DNA of 64,000 nucleotides from Deltaproteobacteria bacterium HGW-Deltaproteobacteria-2 (GTDB taxonomy: Bacteria > Desulfobacterota > Syntrophia > Syntrophales > Smithellaceae). Below are positions 8,886 to 18,554 of this stretch, in pieces. Numbering within the stretch: position 1 is the stretch's first letter; every line of letters starts with the position of its first letter. The position numbers and the translations under genes are program-made. The DNA is taken from contig PHBC01000003.1 of the NCBI GenBank assembly GCA_002840505.1, positions 261,789 to 325,788 on the forward strand, written 5' to 3'. The notes below the pieces were generated by a model that had not been told where the DNA came from, made no database searches, and saw only the letters and a program-made list of their open reading frames with translations.

Positions 8886-10364
8886 TTATTTAATAAAAGA
8901 CAATTTCTTTCTTATCCATACAAAAGAATCTTTCAGCCAGATTATTTCCTGAGGTGTCAGGTATTTAATGAAATAACATATTAGAAACATAATTGCAAAA
9001 GCTCCCAGAAGAGAAAATATCGGTCCGGCAAAGTTCAGGCCATAAAACACTACGACAGTGGGAACGACAACCAGTAGCGGTTTTAGAATTACAGAATGCA
9101 GATCGATCGCGATATACCTTCGCAATAAAAACATAAAATAAAAGGTTGTCAGAGACATAGCAACCGCAGTGCTTAATATAGCGCCTGCAGCTTTATATCT
9201 CAAAACCGCTTCTGAAATTATTATGACAAAAGTACCAGCGGCAATCAATGCGCCGACTAATATTTGAAAATCTTTTTTATGAGCCAGCAATACACCGGAT
9301 AAAGCCTGGCGTACTGTAAAGGGAATTAATATCCACAACACCGGTCCCATCAAATTGCCGGCCTGAGCATAGCGAGCTCCGAATATTTTTATTATCAACC
9401 AGGGAGCGAATGCGGTTCCCAACAAAGCCACCAAGCATCCAAGTAGTACCGAAAAGCGAATCATCGTTTCCGCGTAAATGCGGTCTTTCCCATCTTTTCT
9501 GCTCGCTGACCTGCTCAGAACCGGAAGAGATGTGCCACTCAAGGCATACGGAATATTGGCAAGAAGAAATAAAGGCTGCATGGCCAACGCAAGCTGTCCA
9601 AGAATATCGCCGGAAGAAATCACATGACGAAAAAATACTAACGGCCCCTGATACGGTATGGTCATTAAAAGCATGGAAATACCCAGAGGAAGCTCCTGCT
9701 TAAAAATATGACTCATTTCTGCAAATTTTACATTTAATTTTAAAACCAGTACGCGGCGGTTTATTATTACCAGACCGTAAATGGCTTCCAAACACCAGAC
9801 TAATCCATGAATCGCAACCACCAGGATAACTTCTTTCCAGATAAAAATTACGACGAGACCAAGAACAACTTCCAGAGAACGAAACAATGATTGTTGACGG
9901 AAGGAATATTGATTGCATTCATAGGCAGTGTAAACGCTTCCTGTCCAAAGAGCCAGTGAACGGCCGATTAACGCAAAAGAAAAAATAAGCACCATTGAAC
10001 GGGACGCCGGGTCATTTTCAAAATAAAGTGAAATAATTATGTAAGCCGCAGTTACCGCGATTATTGACACTATACTGAGAGCCAGAGTAACATTTGCCGT
10101 ATGATCGCCTGTTTGTCTGCTTTTCCCCGCATCTCGGCTTAAAACTACCGACATACCCATCCTGGTAAGAGGTATAAACATCAAATACCAGGCTATCCCA
10201 TAATTTATCATACCATAGATTTGAGGGCCAAAAACTCTTGCCACAATGACAACGTAGAAGAAGCGCGTAACAAAATACACTCCCTTACCGCCAAGCAGGT
10301 ACATTAAGTTTTTGACTATGGAGGCAACGCCTCTGCCATTAATAGTTGGTGTTGTTTTGGACAA
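8886..10364 (-). CDS. Wzx-type polysaccharide flippase (MATE/MOP superfamily)
   Basis: The 492-residue protein has 12-14 predicted hydrophobic segments, starting with a typical N-terminal YLLGGKGVYFVTRFFYVVIVARVFGPQIYG. This is the polysaccharide biosynthesis protein pattern, where one helix precedes a conserved short loop. It should carry lipid-linked glycan units across the inner membrane. It lies within a minus-strand series of glycosyltransferases, 38 bases downstream of the GT2 gene. The absence of an adjacent Wzy polymerase leaves the assembly route open. Confidence 0.85.
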   Translation of the reverse strand: MSKTTPTINGRGVASIVKNLMYLLGGKGVYFVTRFFYVVIVARVFGPQIYGMINYGIAWYLMFIPLTRMGMSVVLSRDAGKSRQTGDHTANVTLALSIVSIIAVTAAYIIISLYFENDPASRSMVLIFSFALIGRSLALWTGSVYTAYECNQYSFRQQSLFRSLEVVLGLVVIFIWKEVILVVAIHGLVWCLEAIYGLVIINRRVLVLKLNVKFAEMSHIFKQELPLGISMLLMTIPYQGPLVFFRHVISSGDILGQLALAMQPLFLLANIPYALSGTSLPVLSRSASRKDGKDRIYAETMIRFSVLLGCLVALLGTAFAPWLIIKIFGARYAQAGNLMGPVLWILIPFTVRQALSGVLLAHKKDFQILVGALIAAGTFVIIISEAVLRYKAAGAILSTAVAMSLTTFYFMFLLRRYIAIDLHSVILKPLLVVVPTVVVFYGLNFAGPIFSLLGAFAIMFLICYFIKYLTPQEIIWLKDSFVWIRKKLSFIK

Positions 10365-10402
10365 TTACGATTATCCTCTTTTTATGAAATAATGGACGTA
10401 CG

Positions 10403-11326
10403 TTAATAATAGACTCTGCCTGACAGTTTTTTCAATTTATTTATCGTTTCTCTGGAAATACAATAACGAGTTTGTATCGCCAGAGAACCACCTGCCAACG
10501 CGTCCTTAATACCTTGAACAAAATAAGTAAAATGCCGATGTCGAAGTGATAAGATAAAATAATATCCGCACCATAAAAAAGTATATGAAACCGCGTACAG
10601 CCATGGCAGGTTGCGCAAGGAAATCCAAAACCGGCTTCGAATACCGAAATATATCCATTTTCCCGGAACCCTCGCCTGCGGTGTTTCATAATGCATAACG
10701 GATATCGAAAAAGGATGCAAAATCTTATATCCTTTATCCATAAGGCGATAACTGAAGTCCTGTTCTTCACCGATAAAAAACAGGTGATCCCAGAACATCC
10801 CGATTTCCAAAAAAATCTCGCGTCTAACAGCAAAACCGGCACCGCAGAAATAGCTGCACTCATAATCTTCATTGATTATTTTTTTGTCCCCTCTGGGAAT
10901 GCTTTTGTATTCCTCTAACCCATCACTCGGCTTCACAATTCGAAAGGCAAGGCAACCTAATCCCCTATCGGAGCGAAAATAAGAAACTACACGGCTAAGT
11001 GCTTTGTCATCAGCGAAAACAGCATCGTCATCGATAAATACACAGAACTCCCCTGTGGACATTCGCACTCCGTAATTCCTTCCGCCGGGAACACCAAGAT
11101 TATCACTAGAATAAAAATATCGCACATCCGGGAAAATGCCTTGAATCATGTCCCCGGTTCCGTCAGAAGACGCGTTATCGACCACAATAATTTCCATATT
11201 CGGATGCGCCTGTTTCTGCACTGACCTCAAACAACTCTCCAGCATCTTTTTCCGGTTCATGGTCAAAAGAATAACACTGACTATTGGTGAACTTTTCTTA
11301 CTGTCTTCTTTTTCAATATTGCTCAT
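10403..11326 (-). CDS. GT2 glycosyltransferase (rhamnosyltransferase-like)
   Basis: VSVILLTMNRKKMLESCLRS, then IIVVDNASSDGTGDM, and FIDDDAVF around residue 95 form the nucleotide-sugar site of family 2. Further on, IGEEQDFSYRL is the ED-type acceptor-side motif (E/D-D-x-D-hydrophobic) of rhamnosyltransferase-like members. It is soluble except for a hydrophobic stretch near 235-255. It would add one sugar to a growing surface glycan on the cytoplasmic side. The donor sugar cannot be told from the sequence. Confidence 0.85.
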   Translation of the reverse strand: MSNIEKEDSKKSSPIVSVILLTMNRKKMLESCLRSVQKQAHPNMEIIVVDNASSDGTGDMIQGIFPDVRYFYSSDNLGVPGGRNYGVRMSTGEFCVFIDDDAVFADDKALSRVVSYFRSDRGLGCLAFRIVKPSDGLEEYKSIPRGDKKIINEDYECSYFCGAGFAVRREIFLEIGMFWDHLFFIGEEQDFSYRLMDKGYKILHPFSISVMHYETPQARVPGKWIYFGIRSRFWISLRNLPWLYAVSYTFLWCGYYFILSLRHRHFTYFVQGIKDALAGGSLAIQTRYCISRETINKLKKLSGRVYY

Positions 11327-11387
11327 ATTTTTTAATTAAAGATGTTTCTTTCTTTAGCAAAGAGAGCTTCATAAAGATTAAAATAAA

Positions 11388-12554
11388 TTACTTAATTCCT
11401 GTATGCCGGGAATCCAGCATCAGCCCGATATAGCGCTCCCAACTGAACCGCCAACGATACTGCCGCACTTGCCCGGAGTCAACTGGTTTGTTCAAGAAGA
11501 GCTCCATCTTGTCCGCAAGATCCCGCGCATCTCCCGTCGAAAAAAGGTATCCGCTTTCTCCATGACTGACACATTCACGAAAGGCCGGTAAATCACTGGC
11601 GATAACTGGCTTGTCAAAAGCATAAGCCACCTGAAGTGGTCCGGATTGTGTTACTGACAGATACGGGGTAACCAGCACGTCGGCAACTGAGAAATAACGG
11701 CCAACCTCCTCGTTGGCCACATAGCGGTCGATCCGGACAATTTGTTTCCTGATGGGATCGTCCAGCGGCAAGTTCCTGAGAAGAGAATCGTTTTCAGGGT
11801 TTTTCCCTTGTGTCTCGTGAAATTGTTCTCCCACCACAAGCAGGGAAACGTCAGGATATCTGGCCGCAAGATTGCAGAATGCTTCCACCAGGCATTCCAG
11901 CCCTTTGTAAGGCTTGATGAATCCGAAAAAAAGGAACACAATTTTACGCAGACCGAGGTCGCGTTTAATTGACTCCCGCGGTTCGGTCGGGAGCGCAAAT
12001 TGATCATAAATGGGGTGAAATGCTGTTACTATATTTTCTTTCTTCAGCCCGATTCGTATACCCAGCTCTGATTCCGGAAGACTATGCATTACCAGCCGGT
12101 GAGCCATTTTCATAACGGACTTACTCATAAAGGCGGCGCCGGGCACATGCTCGTGGGGCAGGCAGTTATGCACGATCAGGCATATATTTGTTTTCGTCAA
12201 GAACCGGATAGCCGTGAATAGAAATTTAAAAACCGGAAAGTGAACCGGGTGCACCCAATGGGTTATGAAGATGTCGTATCGGCCACGCCGCAAAAGTCTG
12301 ATCAGAGTTATCCATGTCATGGGATTGGTATAACTCAGAATACTAAGACCCACTTGGTGAAAGGTTGTGGAGCTTTGCTCATCCGGCCAGGAAGCGGCAG
12401 CGCCGGCATTCAAAAAAGTGGGATAGGGCTTGGACCAGTAAAACAAATCCACATTCAATTCCTGTCTGCTGCGGAGAGCTTTGGCCAAATTGCCGTTGAA
12501 ATGTACAATCCCACCCCGAAAAGGATGTGTCGGACCTAAAAGAGCAATCTTCAC
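11388..12554 (-). CDS. GT4-family glycosyltransferase (glycosyl transferase group 1)
   Basis: The N-terminal glycine-rich start (ALLGPTHPFRGGIVHF) and the C-terminal Rossmann part (FFGFIKPYKGLECLVEAF, then GPLQVAYAFDKPVIASDLPAFRE with the EX7E-type acidic site altered) identify a GT-B fold enzyme. The length of 388 aa is normal. It retains configuration at the anomeric carbon in known members. It sits between a GT2 enzyme and the radical SAM gene in the same minus-strand run, so a role in the same glycan is likely. Confidence 0.85.
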   Translation of the reverse strand: MKIALLGPTHPFRGGIVHFNGNLAKALRSRQELNVDLFYWSKPYPTFLNAGAAASWPDEQSSTTFHQVGLSILSYTNPMTWITLIRLLRRGRYDIFITHWVHPVHFPVFKFLFTAIRFLTKTNICLIVHNCLPHEHVPGAAFMSKSVMKMAHRLVMHSLPESELGIRIGLKKENIVTAFHPIYDQFALPTEPRESIKRDLGLRKIVFLFFGFIKPYKGLECLVEAFCNLAARYPDVSLLVVGEQFHETQGKNPENDSLLRNLPLDDPIRKQIVRIDRYVANEEVGRYFSVADVLVTPYLSVTQSGPLQVAYAFDKPVIASDLPAFRECVSHGESGYLFSTGDARDLADKMELFLNKPVDSGQVRQYRWRFSWERYIGLMLDSRHTGIK

Positions 12555-12707
12555 TGTCTATAACCCACCTCGATATGAACTTGGAGCCTCTAACCGGCAA
12601 CCCTGGCCGCGAAGTGTTGCCAGCGCCTGAGGCAGAAGTTTCCCCCTATAACAAACTGGATTTATCCTGCTAAACTTCGGCATCAATCCATACTCCGGAT
12701 ACACTCA

Positions 12708-13829
12708 TCATGGTTTTGCAGGCTTGATATTGAAACGTTCGATTGTGCAATCATCGGCAATTCTGTTCTTATAGGTACAGTTGCGGCACAAATAAGAATC
12801 ATTATTCCCCAGATTGAATACCTTCCGGAAATCCTCAGAAGCTTTACTCTTCCAGGCACGGAGTGTTCCATTATGGCCGATGTTTCCGAAGGAATGTGCA
12901 TTTTTGTAGTCGTATTCGCAGGCAATGACCTCACCGGAAGCTTCCAGAGTAACGCGCTTCCACGGTCGCATACAGACAAAAGGTTTTTCTTTCCGCGTAA
13001 AAGTTTCCTTATCGTAGTCGTACCTTCGGTAACTGTTTTCCCCCGGCGCATAGGTTTTATCAAGATCGCATCCTCTATCCAGAGGCATATCCACCGTTTT
13101 CAGAGTAAAGAAATCAACCCCTAGTTTTTGAGCAAGCTCCCGGACTTGTTGTAATTCGGATTCATTATGGTGCATGACGACAAAACGCATATTGAGACGA
13201 GGCGTTGTTCGGCCTTTTGCTGAGCGTACACGGAGAATATTTTCAATGTTCAAAATAACCCGATCCAAACGGCCACCCTGCCGGTATTTCTCATAGGTTT
13301 CCTGACTGGCGCCGTCCACAGCCACGACCAGACTATCCAGACCGGAATCCACCAATGCTTCAATTTGTAACTCATTCAGCGACACATTACCGTTGGTGCT
13401 GGTATGAACGACTATTCCCTTCGCTTTGGCATAGGTGATCATCGGAATAAGATCAGGGTTCAGAAATGGTTCTCCCCAGTTCCAGAGGATGAGCAACAAC
13501 AGATGGTCTCCGCATTCGTCTATGAAACGTTTAAAGTTTTCCAGCGACAAAAGAGCTTTGGGCCTGGCTTTGGTTACGGATGAAGTCAAACACAGCGGGC
13601 AATTAAGATTGCAGTAATTAGCCGGTTCCACCTGGGCAATGACCGGATATCCCAGCGGCCGCGCCGGCAATAAAAACTGGTTCAGGCCGGCTATAAAAAA
13701 ATTGACCGCTTTACGCAAGCGTATATTCTCCGCTCTGTAAGGCAGCATTTCGAATTCAAAATCAAATTTACCTTTCAGCATGAGAGCAGGTATTTGCGGT
13801 AGTACATCCCTAAGGTTAAATATTTTCAT
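12708..13829 (-). CDS. Radical SAM/SPASM protein coupled to a sulfotransferase
   Basis: CxxxCxxC is at C73, C77 and C80 (NYCNLNCPLC) and the GGEP-like motif reads WNWGEPFLNP. A SPASM-type C-terminus shows Cys in CMRPWKR, IACEYDYKN and YLCRNCTY. Its start overlaps the stop of the sulfotransferase gene by four bases (ATGA), so the two are translationally coupled. Similar enzymes occur in cell-surface glycan loci, where their substrate is mostly unknown. A role in modifying a sugar, lipid or peptide attached to the glycan is inference. No precursor peptide is seen. Confidence 0.85.
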   Translation of the reverse strand: MKIFNLRDVLPQIPALMLKGKFDFEFEMLPYRAENIRLRKAVNFFIAGLNQFLLPARPLGYPVIAQVEPANYCNLNCPLCLTSSVTKARPKALLSLENFKRFIDECGDHLLLLILWNWGEPFLNPDLIPMITYAKAKGIVVHTSTNGNVSLNELQIEALVDSGLDSLVVAVDGASQETYEKYRQGGRLDRVILNIENILRVRSAKGRTTPRLNMRFVVMHHNESELQQVRELAQKLGVDFFTLKTVDMPLDRGCDLDKTYAPGENSYRRYDYDKETFTRKEKPFVCMRPWKRVTLEASGEVIACEYDYKNAHSFGNIGHNGTLRAWKSKASEDFRKVFNLGNNDSYLCRNCTYKNRIADDCTIERFNIKPAKP

Positions 13830-14770
13830 TTATCTTCTCCTTTGAGCCAGGAACTCAAGTCTCTACCAATATAATCCTGCAGTTTTAAAATATCATCGCG
13901 ATAGAACCGCCTGAGTTCCTGTTCAACTTCAGGATTCATGGGCAATGGCTTTTGCATGTTGGTAGCGCGAATACCATCACGCAGGCTAATCCATCGATCC
14001 ATGCCTAATATAGTACCGCCAATTTTTCGGGCAACTTTGTGTAGTCTTTTCGGTTTCATAAAAAGATTATTCAAAAGACGCCAGCGGGGAATGGCTGAAG
14101 TATTGTGTCTGTGTTCCGTATTCGGAATGAAGTCGGGATCAATATCAAGAAACGCATATACTGATTGAACCAGCGTGATTGCATCTCGCATTAAGTCGTC
14201 GTAGAGTAAAATTTTTACCCGGCTGAAATTAGTTTGAAAGGCGTGCACCGGACAAGCATACAAACCACATTTCCTATATTGCCAAATAAATGAGTATTCA
14301 TCTCGCCTTCCTTGTTCCTCCGCGATCAGGGCATTTTTGAAGGACAGTTCTTCGTATCCATCCCGTACTAAAAAATTATAGGCGGAATAGGCACGTCTTA
14401 TCGGATTTCTCAGGATTATAATGATCCGGGGATCACCAAGATAGCTTTTAATAGCTGGTATTGTTCGCTCAAAATAGAAAATTGTGTCTACACTTGCCTC
14501 GCCCACTGCCTTCTTGCCGTTGTTTGTTTTGAAAAGTTTAACGTAATCATCAAAAGAATTAATTTTTTTTTTAAATCTAAAATTGTCGCCCATACCTTTG
14601 CCTGGAGTCGTCTTATAATTACTAAAAAATTTAGGTTCTTTCAAGGGACTCATAAATACGTCAGGATGTTGCTTAAGGTAGTAGTAAAGAGACGTTGTCC
14701 CACATTTGGCAGCTCCGACAATCAAAAAATTCGGCAATACCGGGGCGATTTGTTTTAAATTTTCTCCCAT
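13826..14770 (-). CDS. PAPS-dependent sulfotransferase
   Basis: FLIVGAAKCGTTSLYYYL at residues 15-32 is the 5'-phosphosulfate loop. LKEPKFFS follows, and IIIILRNPIRRAYSAYNF carries the 3'-phosphate-binding Arg and Ser. The fold is that of heparan-sulfate and carbohydrate sulfotransferases. It should move a sulfuryl group from PAPS to a glycan or lipid. The genes for making PAPS (cysD and cysNC) lie immediately upstream on the same strand. This supports sulfation of the polysaccharide made by this locus. Confidence 0.9.
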   Translation of the reverse strand: MGENLKQIAPVLPNFLIVGAAKCGTTSLYYYLKQHPDVFMSPLKEPKFFSNYKTTPGKGMGDNFRFKKKINSFDDYVKLFKTNNGKKAVGEASVDTIFYFERTIPAIKSYLGDPRIIIILRNPIRRAYSAYNFLVRDGYEELSFKNALIAEEQGRRDEYSFIWQYRKCGLYACPVHAFQTNFSRVKILLYDDLMRDAITLVQSVYAFLDIDPDFIPNTEHRHNTSAIPRWRLLNNLFMKPKRLHKVARKIGGTILGMDRWISLRDGIRATNMQKPLPMNPEVEQELRRFYRDDILKLQDYIGRDLSSWLKGEDK

Positions 14771-14916
14771 TTAACCCTTTTTTGTTTATTTCTATTTATA
14801 TTACATTCCTATTTGGTTATTCAGTGGTACTCTAATGACAGATCGTAAACAACCTATTGTAAAATATCATTATCATATCTTAAGTTAAGATTCAGCCATT
14901 TCTTACCCGTATTCTG

Positions 14917-16833
14917 TTAATTCGAAATGTTTTTATTGTGGATTATGGAATGACCGATTAGAAACTCTTCCAATATGTCAACGCATTTTTGCAAGGTGTA
15001 ATTTTGGGTATCGATGATTAAATCAGGTTTTTCCGGAGACTCGTAGGGTGAAGAAAGTCCTGTAAAATCTTTTATCAGCCCTGAATGCGCTTTTTTGTAT
15101 AATCCGTTCGGATCACGCCTGCGGCATTCATCGATATCGCAACGAACATGAATTTCAATGAATTTTCCCTCGGGGAAAAGACTTCTTACGAAATTTCTGT
15201 CCTGCCTAAAAGGCGAGATAAATGTGCAAAGAACGATATTGCCATGCTCAAAAAATAATTTCGCGACTTCCCCGGCCCGGCGAATGTTTTCTTTTCTGTC
15301 CAAAGCGGAAAAGCCCAGATCGGAACAGAGACCGTGCCTGATATTATCGCCATCAAGCAACGTTGTCTTACAGTCTCGATTAAACAATCTTTTCTCCAGA
15401 GTGGCGGCGATTGTTGATTTACCGGAACCGGATAAGCCGGTAAACCACAGCACAACCGCCCTGTGAGCATTTTGCTTTTCTCTGTCGGCAAGTTCAATAT
15501 TTAATCCCCGCCATATGGTATGCGGCGATTTTTTAGGTTGATCGCCTCCTTTGGGCTTTGTATCAGCATAATCTTCAATATGTCTGGCGACATCTCTGAT
15601 CATTCCGGCGGCAACCGTGTTATTGGTCAGAGGGTCAATCAAAATGAAACTGCCGGTGACATGGTTTAACTTATAAGGATCGAAAAAAACCGGTGTTAAG
15701 GTGCTAATCTCTATTCTTCCTATGTCATTGAGATGAAACTCTTCAACCGGTTGGCGATGCAGTGTATCAACATCAACCTTGTAAATTATTTTTGTTATAT
15801 TAGCTTTAACGTATTTGGTCGTATGTTTCATAATATATGTTTTGGTCATGGTCATGGGTTTTTCATCCATCCAGCAAATCATGGCTTCCATGCGATTTTC
15901 AATTTGAGGCAGATTTTTCTTCCGGACAATCATATCACCCCTGCTGACATCAACTTCATCGTTCAGCGACAGAACGACCGATTGCGGACAAAAGGCTTCC
16001 CTTAATTCACCGTCATAAGTCGTAATGGCTTTGACAGAAGATGATTTACCTGAAGGCAGGACGACCACTTCTTCTCCCGGCGTAATCGTTCCGGAAATAA
16101 TTTTCCCCGCGAAACCCCGGAAATCAAGATGCGGACGGATGACATACTGCACGGGGAAGCGAAAATCGACCAGATTACGATCCGCGGTCACATGGATATT
16201 TTCCAGATAATGCAGCAGCGGTGTGCCGTCATACCAGGGCATCTTCTTGCTCTTGGTAACAACATTATCTCCTTTGAGGGCCGATACGGGAATATAAACG
16301 ATATCGTGAATATCCAGTTTCTGAGAGAAGTTTTCATATTCTTCGATGATACGACTGAAAACATCCTCTGCGTAATCAACCAGGTCCATTTTGTTAACCG
16401 CAACAATCAGATGCGGAATCTGCAAAAGAGAGACAATGAATCCGTGTCTCTTCGACTGGGTTAAAACTCCATTGCGGGCGTCAATCAAAATTACGGCGCA
16501 ATCGGCCTTGGAAGCTCCGGTCACCATGTTTCTGGTGTACTGCACATGACCCGGCGTATCGGTGATGACAAATTTTCTTTTGGGCGTTTCAAAATAACGG
16601 TAAGCCACATCAATCGTAATGCCCTGTTCTCTTTCCGCCGCCAGTCCGTCCAACAGGTAGGCCAGTTCGACTTCCTTTAATCCCTTCTTTTTGGAGGTTT
16701 TCTCGATTGCCGCGAACTGATCGTCATAGATGGATTTCGTTTCATACAACAACCGCCCGATCAGCGTTGATTTTCCGTCATCAACACTACCGGTGGTCGT
16801 GAAACGCAGCAAAGATTTTTCACCTGAGTACAC
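14917..16833 (-). CDS. Bifunctional sulfate adenylyltransferase subunit 1 / APS kinase (CysN-CysC fusion)
   Basis: The N-terminal EF-Tu-like GTPase has GSVDDGKSTLIGR at about 14-26, DTPGHVQYTRNM and NKMDLVD. After two beta-barrel domains a linker leads to an APS kinase domain with a second P-loop, LWFTGLSGSGKSTIA, at roughly 465-480. Together with CysD it makes adenosine 5'-phosphosulfate, which the kinase domain phosphorylates to PAPS. The length of 638 aa is standard for the fusion (NodQ-like). It overlaps the stop of cysD by one base and precedes the sulfotransferase by 146 bases. Confidence 0.95.
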   Translation of the reverse strand: MYSGEKSLLRFTTTGSVDDGKSTLIGRLLYETKSIYDDQFAAIEKTSKKKGLKEVELAYLLDGLAAEREQGITIDVAYRYFETPKRKFVITDTPGHVQYTRNMVTGASKADCAVILIDARNGVLTQSKRHGFIVSLLQIPHLIVAVNKMDLVDYAEDVFSRIIEEYENFSQKLDIHDIVYIPVSALKGDNVVTKSKKMPWYDGTPLLHYLENIHVTADRNLVDFRFPVQYVIRPHLDFRGFAGKIISGTITPGEEVVVLPSGKSSSVKAITTYDGELREAFCPQSVVLSLNDEVDVSRGDMIVRKKNLPQIENRMEAMICWMDEKPMTMTKTYIMKHTTKYVKANITKIIYKVDVDTLHRQPVEEFHLNDIGRIEISTLTPVFFDPYKLNHVTGSFILIDPLTNNTVAAGMIRDVARHIEDYADTKPKGGDQPKKSPHTIWRGLNIELADREKQNAHRAVVLWFTGLSGSGKSTIAATLEKRLFNRDCKTTLLDGDNIRHGLCSDLGFSALDRKENIRRAGEVAKLFFEHGNIVLCTFISPFRQDRNFVRSLFPEGKFIEIHVRCDIDECRRRDPNGLYKKAHSGLIKDFTGLSSPYESPEKPDLIIDTQNYTLQKCVDILEEFLIGHSIIHNKNISN

Positions 16834-17735
16834 TAGAAGTAGCCTTCCTTCTTTTTTTGTTCCATGGAGCTGTCGCTGGTCAAGTCAATGACGCGGTTTT
16901 CTCTTTCCGATTTTTTCGCGGCTCTAACCTCACCGATAATTTCGTCAATAGTTGTCGCCGCGGAGGCGATGGCTCCGGTGCAGGGGATACAACCTAGAGA
17001 GCGAAAACGGCACAAAACCGTTTTTACTTTCTTTCTATCACCGGTGAAATCATCGGAGACTGGAATAAGAATACCTTTTTGAACAATTACTTCCCGCTGA
17101 AGAGAAAAATAAATAGGAACAACGGGAATCTGTTCCAGTTTGATATATTCCCAGATATCCCGCTCTGTCCAGTTGCTCAAGGGGAAAACACGCATTGTTT
17201 CTCCCTCGTTAATTCTGGTATTATATATATCCCACAGTTCCGGACGCTGATTCTTGGGATCCCACTGCCCGAAGGAATCCCGCAGGGAAAAAACTCTTTC
17301 TTTGGCACGGGATTTTTCTTCTTCCCTTCTGGCGCCGCCGAATGCGACGTCAAATCCGTGTTTTCTCAAAGCATCCAGCAGAGCACCGGTCTTTAGATGG
17401 CTGCAGCATTTATCCACGCCTATTTTCTGCGGATGACAACCTTGGACAATCCATTCCTCGTTTCTTTCCACAATCAGGCGCGCTCCGATTTTTTGACAGA
17501 ATTCTTCGCGGAATTTGTACATCTCCGGAAACTTGTAACCAGTGTCCACATGCATCAAAGGAAAAGGAAATTTGCCCGGATAAAACGCTTTCTGCGCCAG
17601 GCGCACCATCACACTGGAATCCTTGCCCACCGAATAAAGCATCACCGGATTTTTAAATTCGGCAACAACTTCACGCATGATGTGGATGGATTCCGATTCA
17701 AGATGCCTTAAGTAAGATATGGAAAAAGAATTCAT
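16833..17735 (-). CDS. Sulfate adenylyltransferase subunit 2 (CysD)
   Basis: The PP-loop YSVGKDSSVMVRLA near the start is the ATP pyrophosphatase motif. DTGYKFPEMY and GARREEEKSRAKER are conserved in CysD. It forms the catalytic subunit with CysN, making adenylyl sulfate from ATP and sulfate in the cytoplasm. The length (300 aa) is normal. It starts one base after the pstB-like stop codon, which ties it to the ABC transporter operon. It shares a one-base overlap with cysNC. Confidence 0.95.
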   Translation of the reverse strand: MNSFSISYLRHLESESIHIMREVVAEFKNPVMLYSVGKDSSVMVRLAQKAFYPGKFPFPLMHVDTGYKFPEMYKFREEFCQKIGARLIVERNEEWIVQGCHPQKIGVDKCCSHLKTGALLDALRKHGFDVAFGGARREEEKSRAKERVFSLRDSFGQWDPKNQRPELWDIYNTRINEGETMRVFPLSNWTERDIWEYIKLEQIPVVPIYFSLQREVIVQKGILIPVSDDFTGDRKKVKTVLCRFRSLGCIPCTGAIASAATTIDEIIGEVRAAKKSERENRVIDLTSDSSMEQKKKEGYF

Positions 17736-17736
17736 T

Positions 17737-18546
17737 TCAGCTTATTTCTCCACTGATATAGGCCTTCGTTTTTTCATTCTCCGGTCTTTCGAAAAACTCC
17801 GCCGCCGGTTTGTGTTCGATTAAATCACCCATGTACATAAAAACAATGTAATCGGCCAGTCTTCTGGCCTGACGCAGAATATGGGTAACAATAATAATCG
17901 TGTAATTTTTCTTCAGCAGCTTGAATTGTTCTTCCACAAGCTTCGCGGAAACAGGATCAAGGGCAGATGTCGGCTCATCGGCCAGAATGACTTCAGGCTC
18001 GATGGAAAGAACACGCGCCAGCGCTAACCGTTGCTGCTGGCCGATGGATAGCTTTGCCGCCGGTTCATGCAGTCGATCTTTGACTTCCTCCCAAAGACCT
18101 GCCAAACGAAGATAGTGCTCCACAAACAAAAGCATGTTTGTTTTGCTTTTACCCTTTAAACGCTGGCCGTCATTTGCTACGGCCTTGTCAGCGCGGGGAA
18201 AATATTTCAAACCATGAATACGTGGTCCAAATGCAACATTGTCAAAAACAGACATGGGTAGAGGATAAGGGCGCTGCGGCAGAAAACCTATTTTTTTTCT
18301 CAGCTCAGTGACATCCATAGCGGCATTATAAATACTAACACCGTCAATAAGTATATCGCCCATTGCCGTTACATCCTCATTCAAATCCAGAAGTCTGTTC
18401 ATGCTCTTGAGCAGTGTTGTTTTCCCGCAACCTGATGGACCTATAATAGCGACAATCTGGCGATCGGGTATATCAAGACTGACGTTTTTTAAAACCTGAT
18501 GACGTCCATATGATATATTTAATTGCTTAATCCTGATATGCGACAT
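17737..18546 (-). CDS. PstB-like ABC transporter ATPase
   Basis: Walker A is IIGPSGCGKTTLL, the signature is LSIGQQQRLALAR (Ile in place of the first Gly of LSGGQ), and Walker B is VILADEPTSALD. The family is PstB. An insert of about 30 residues (around PRADKAVANDGQRLKG) precedes the signature. I start it at MSHIRIKQ (18546). The longer frame would begin inside pstA, and this start leaves a 9-base gap after it. It energises the permease pair PstA-PstC. With cysD one base downstream, transport of sulfate rather than phosphate is plausible. Confidence 0.85.
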   Translation of the reverse strand: MSHIRIKQLNISYGRHQVLKNVSLDIPDRQIVAIIGPSGCGKTTLLKSMNRLLDLNEDVTAMGDILIDGVSIYNAAMDVTELRKKIGFLPQRPYPLPMSVFDNVAFGPRIHGLKYFPRADKAVANDGQRLKGKSKTNMLLFVEHYLRLAGLWEEVKDRLHEPAAKLSIGQQQRLALARVLSIEPEVILADEPTSALDPVSAKLVEEQFKLLKKNYTIIIVTHILRQARRLADYIVFMYMGDLIEHKPAAEFFERPENEKTKAYISGEIS

Positions 18547-18554
18547 TGTTGAAG

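Noticed and set aside
9410-9703. Plus-strand open frame inside the flippase
   Set aside because: It is a shadow frame of the well-supported minus-strand gene.
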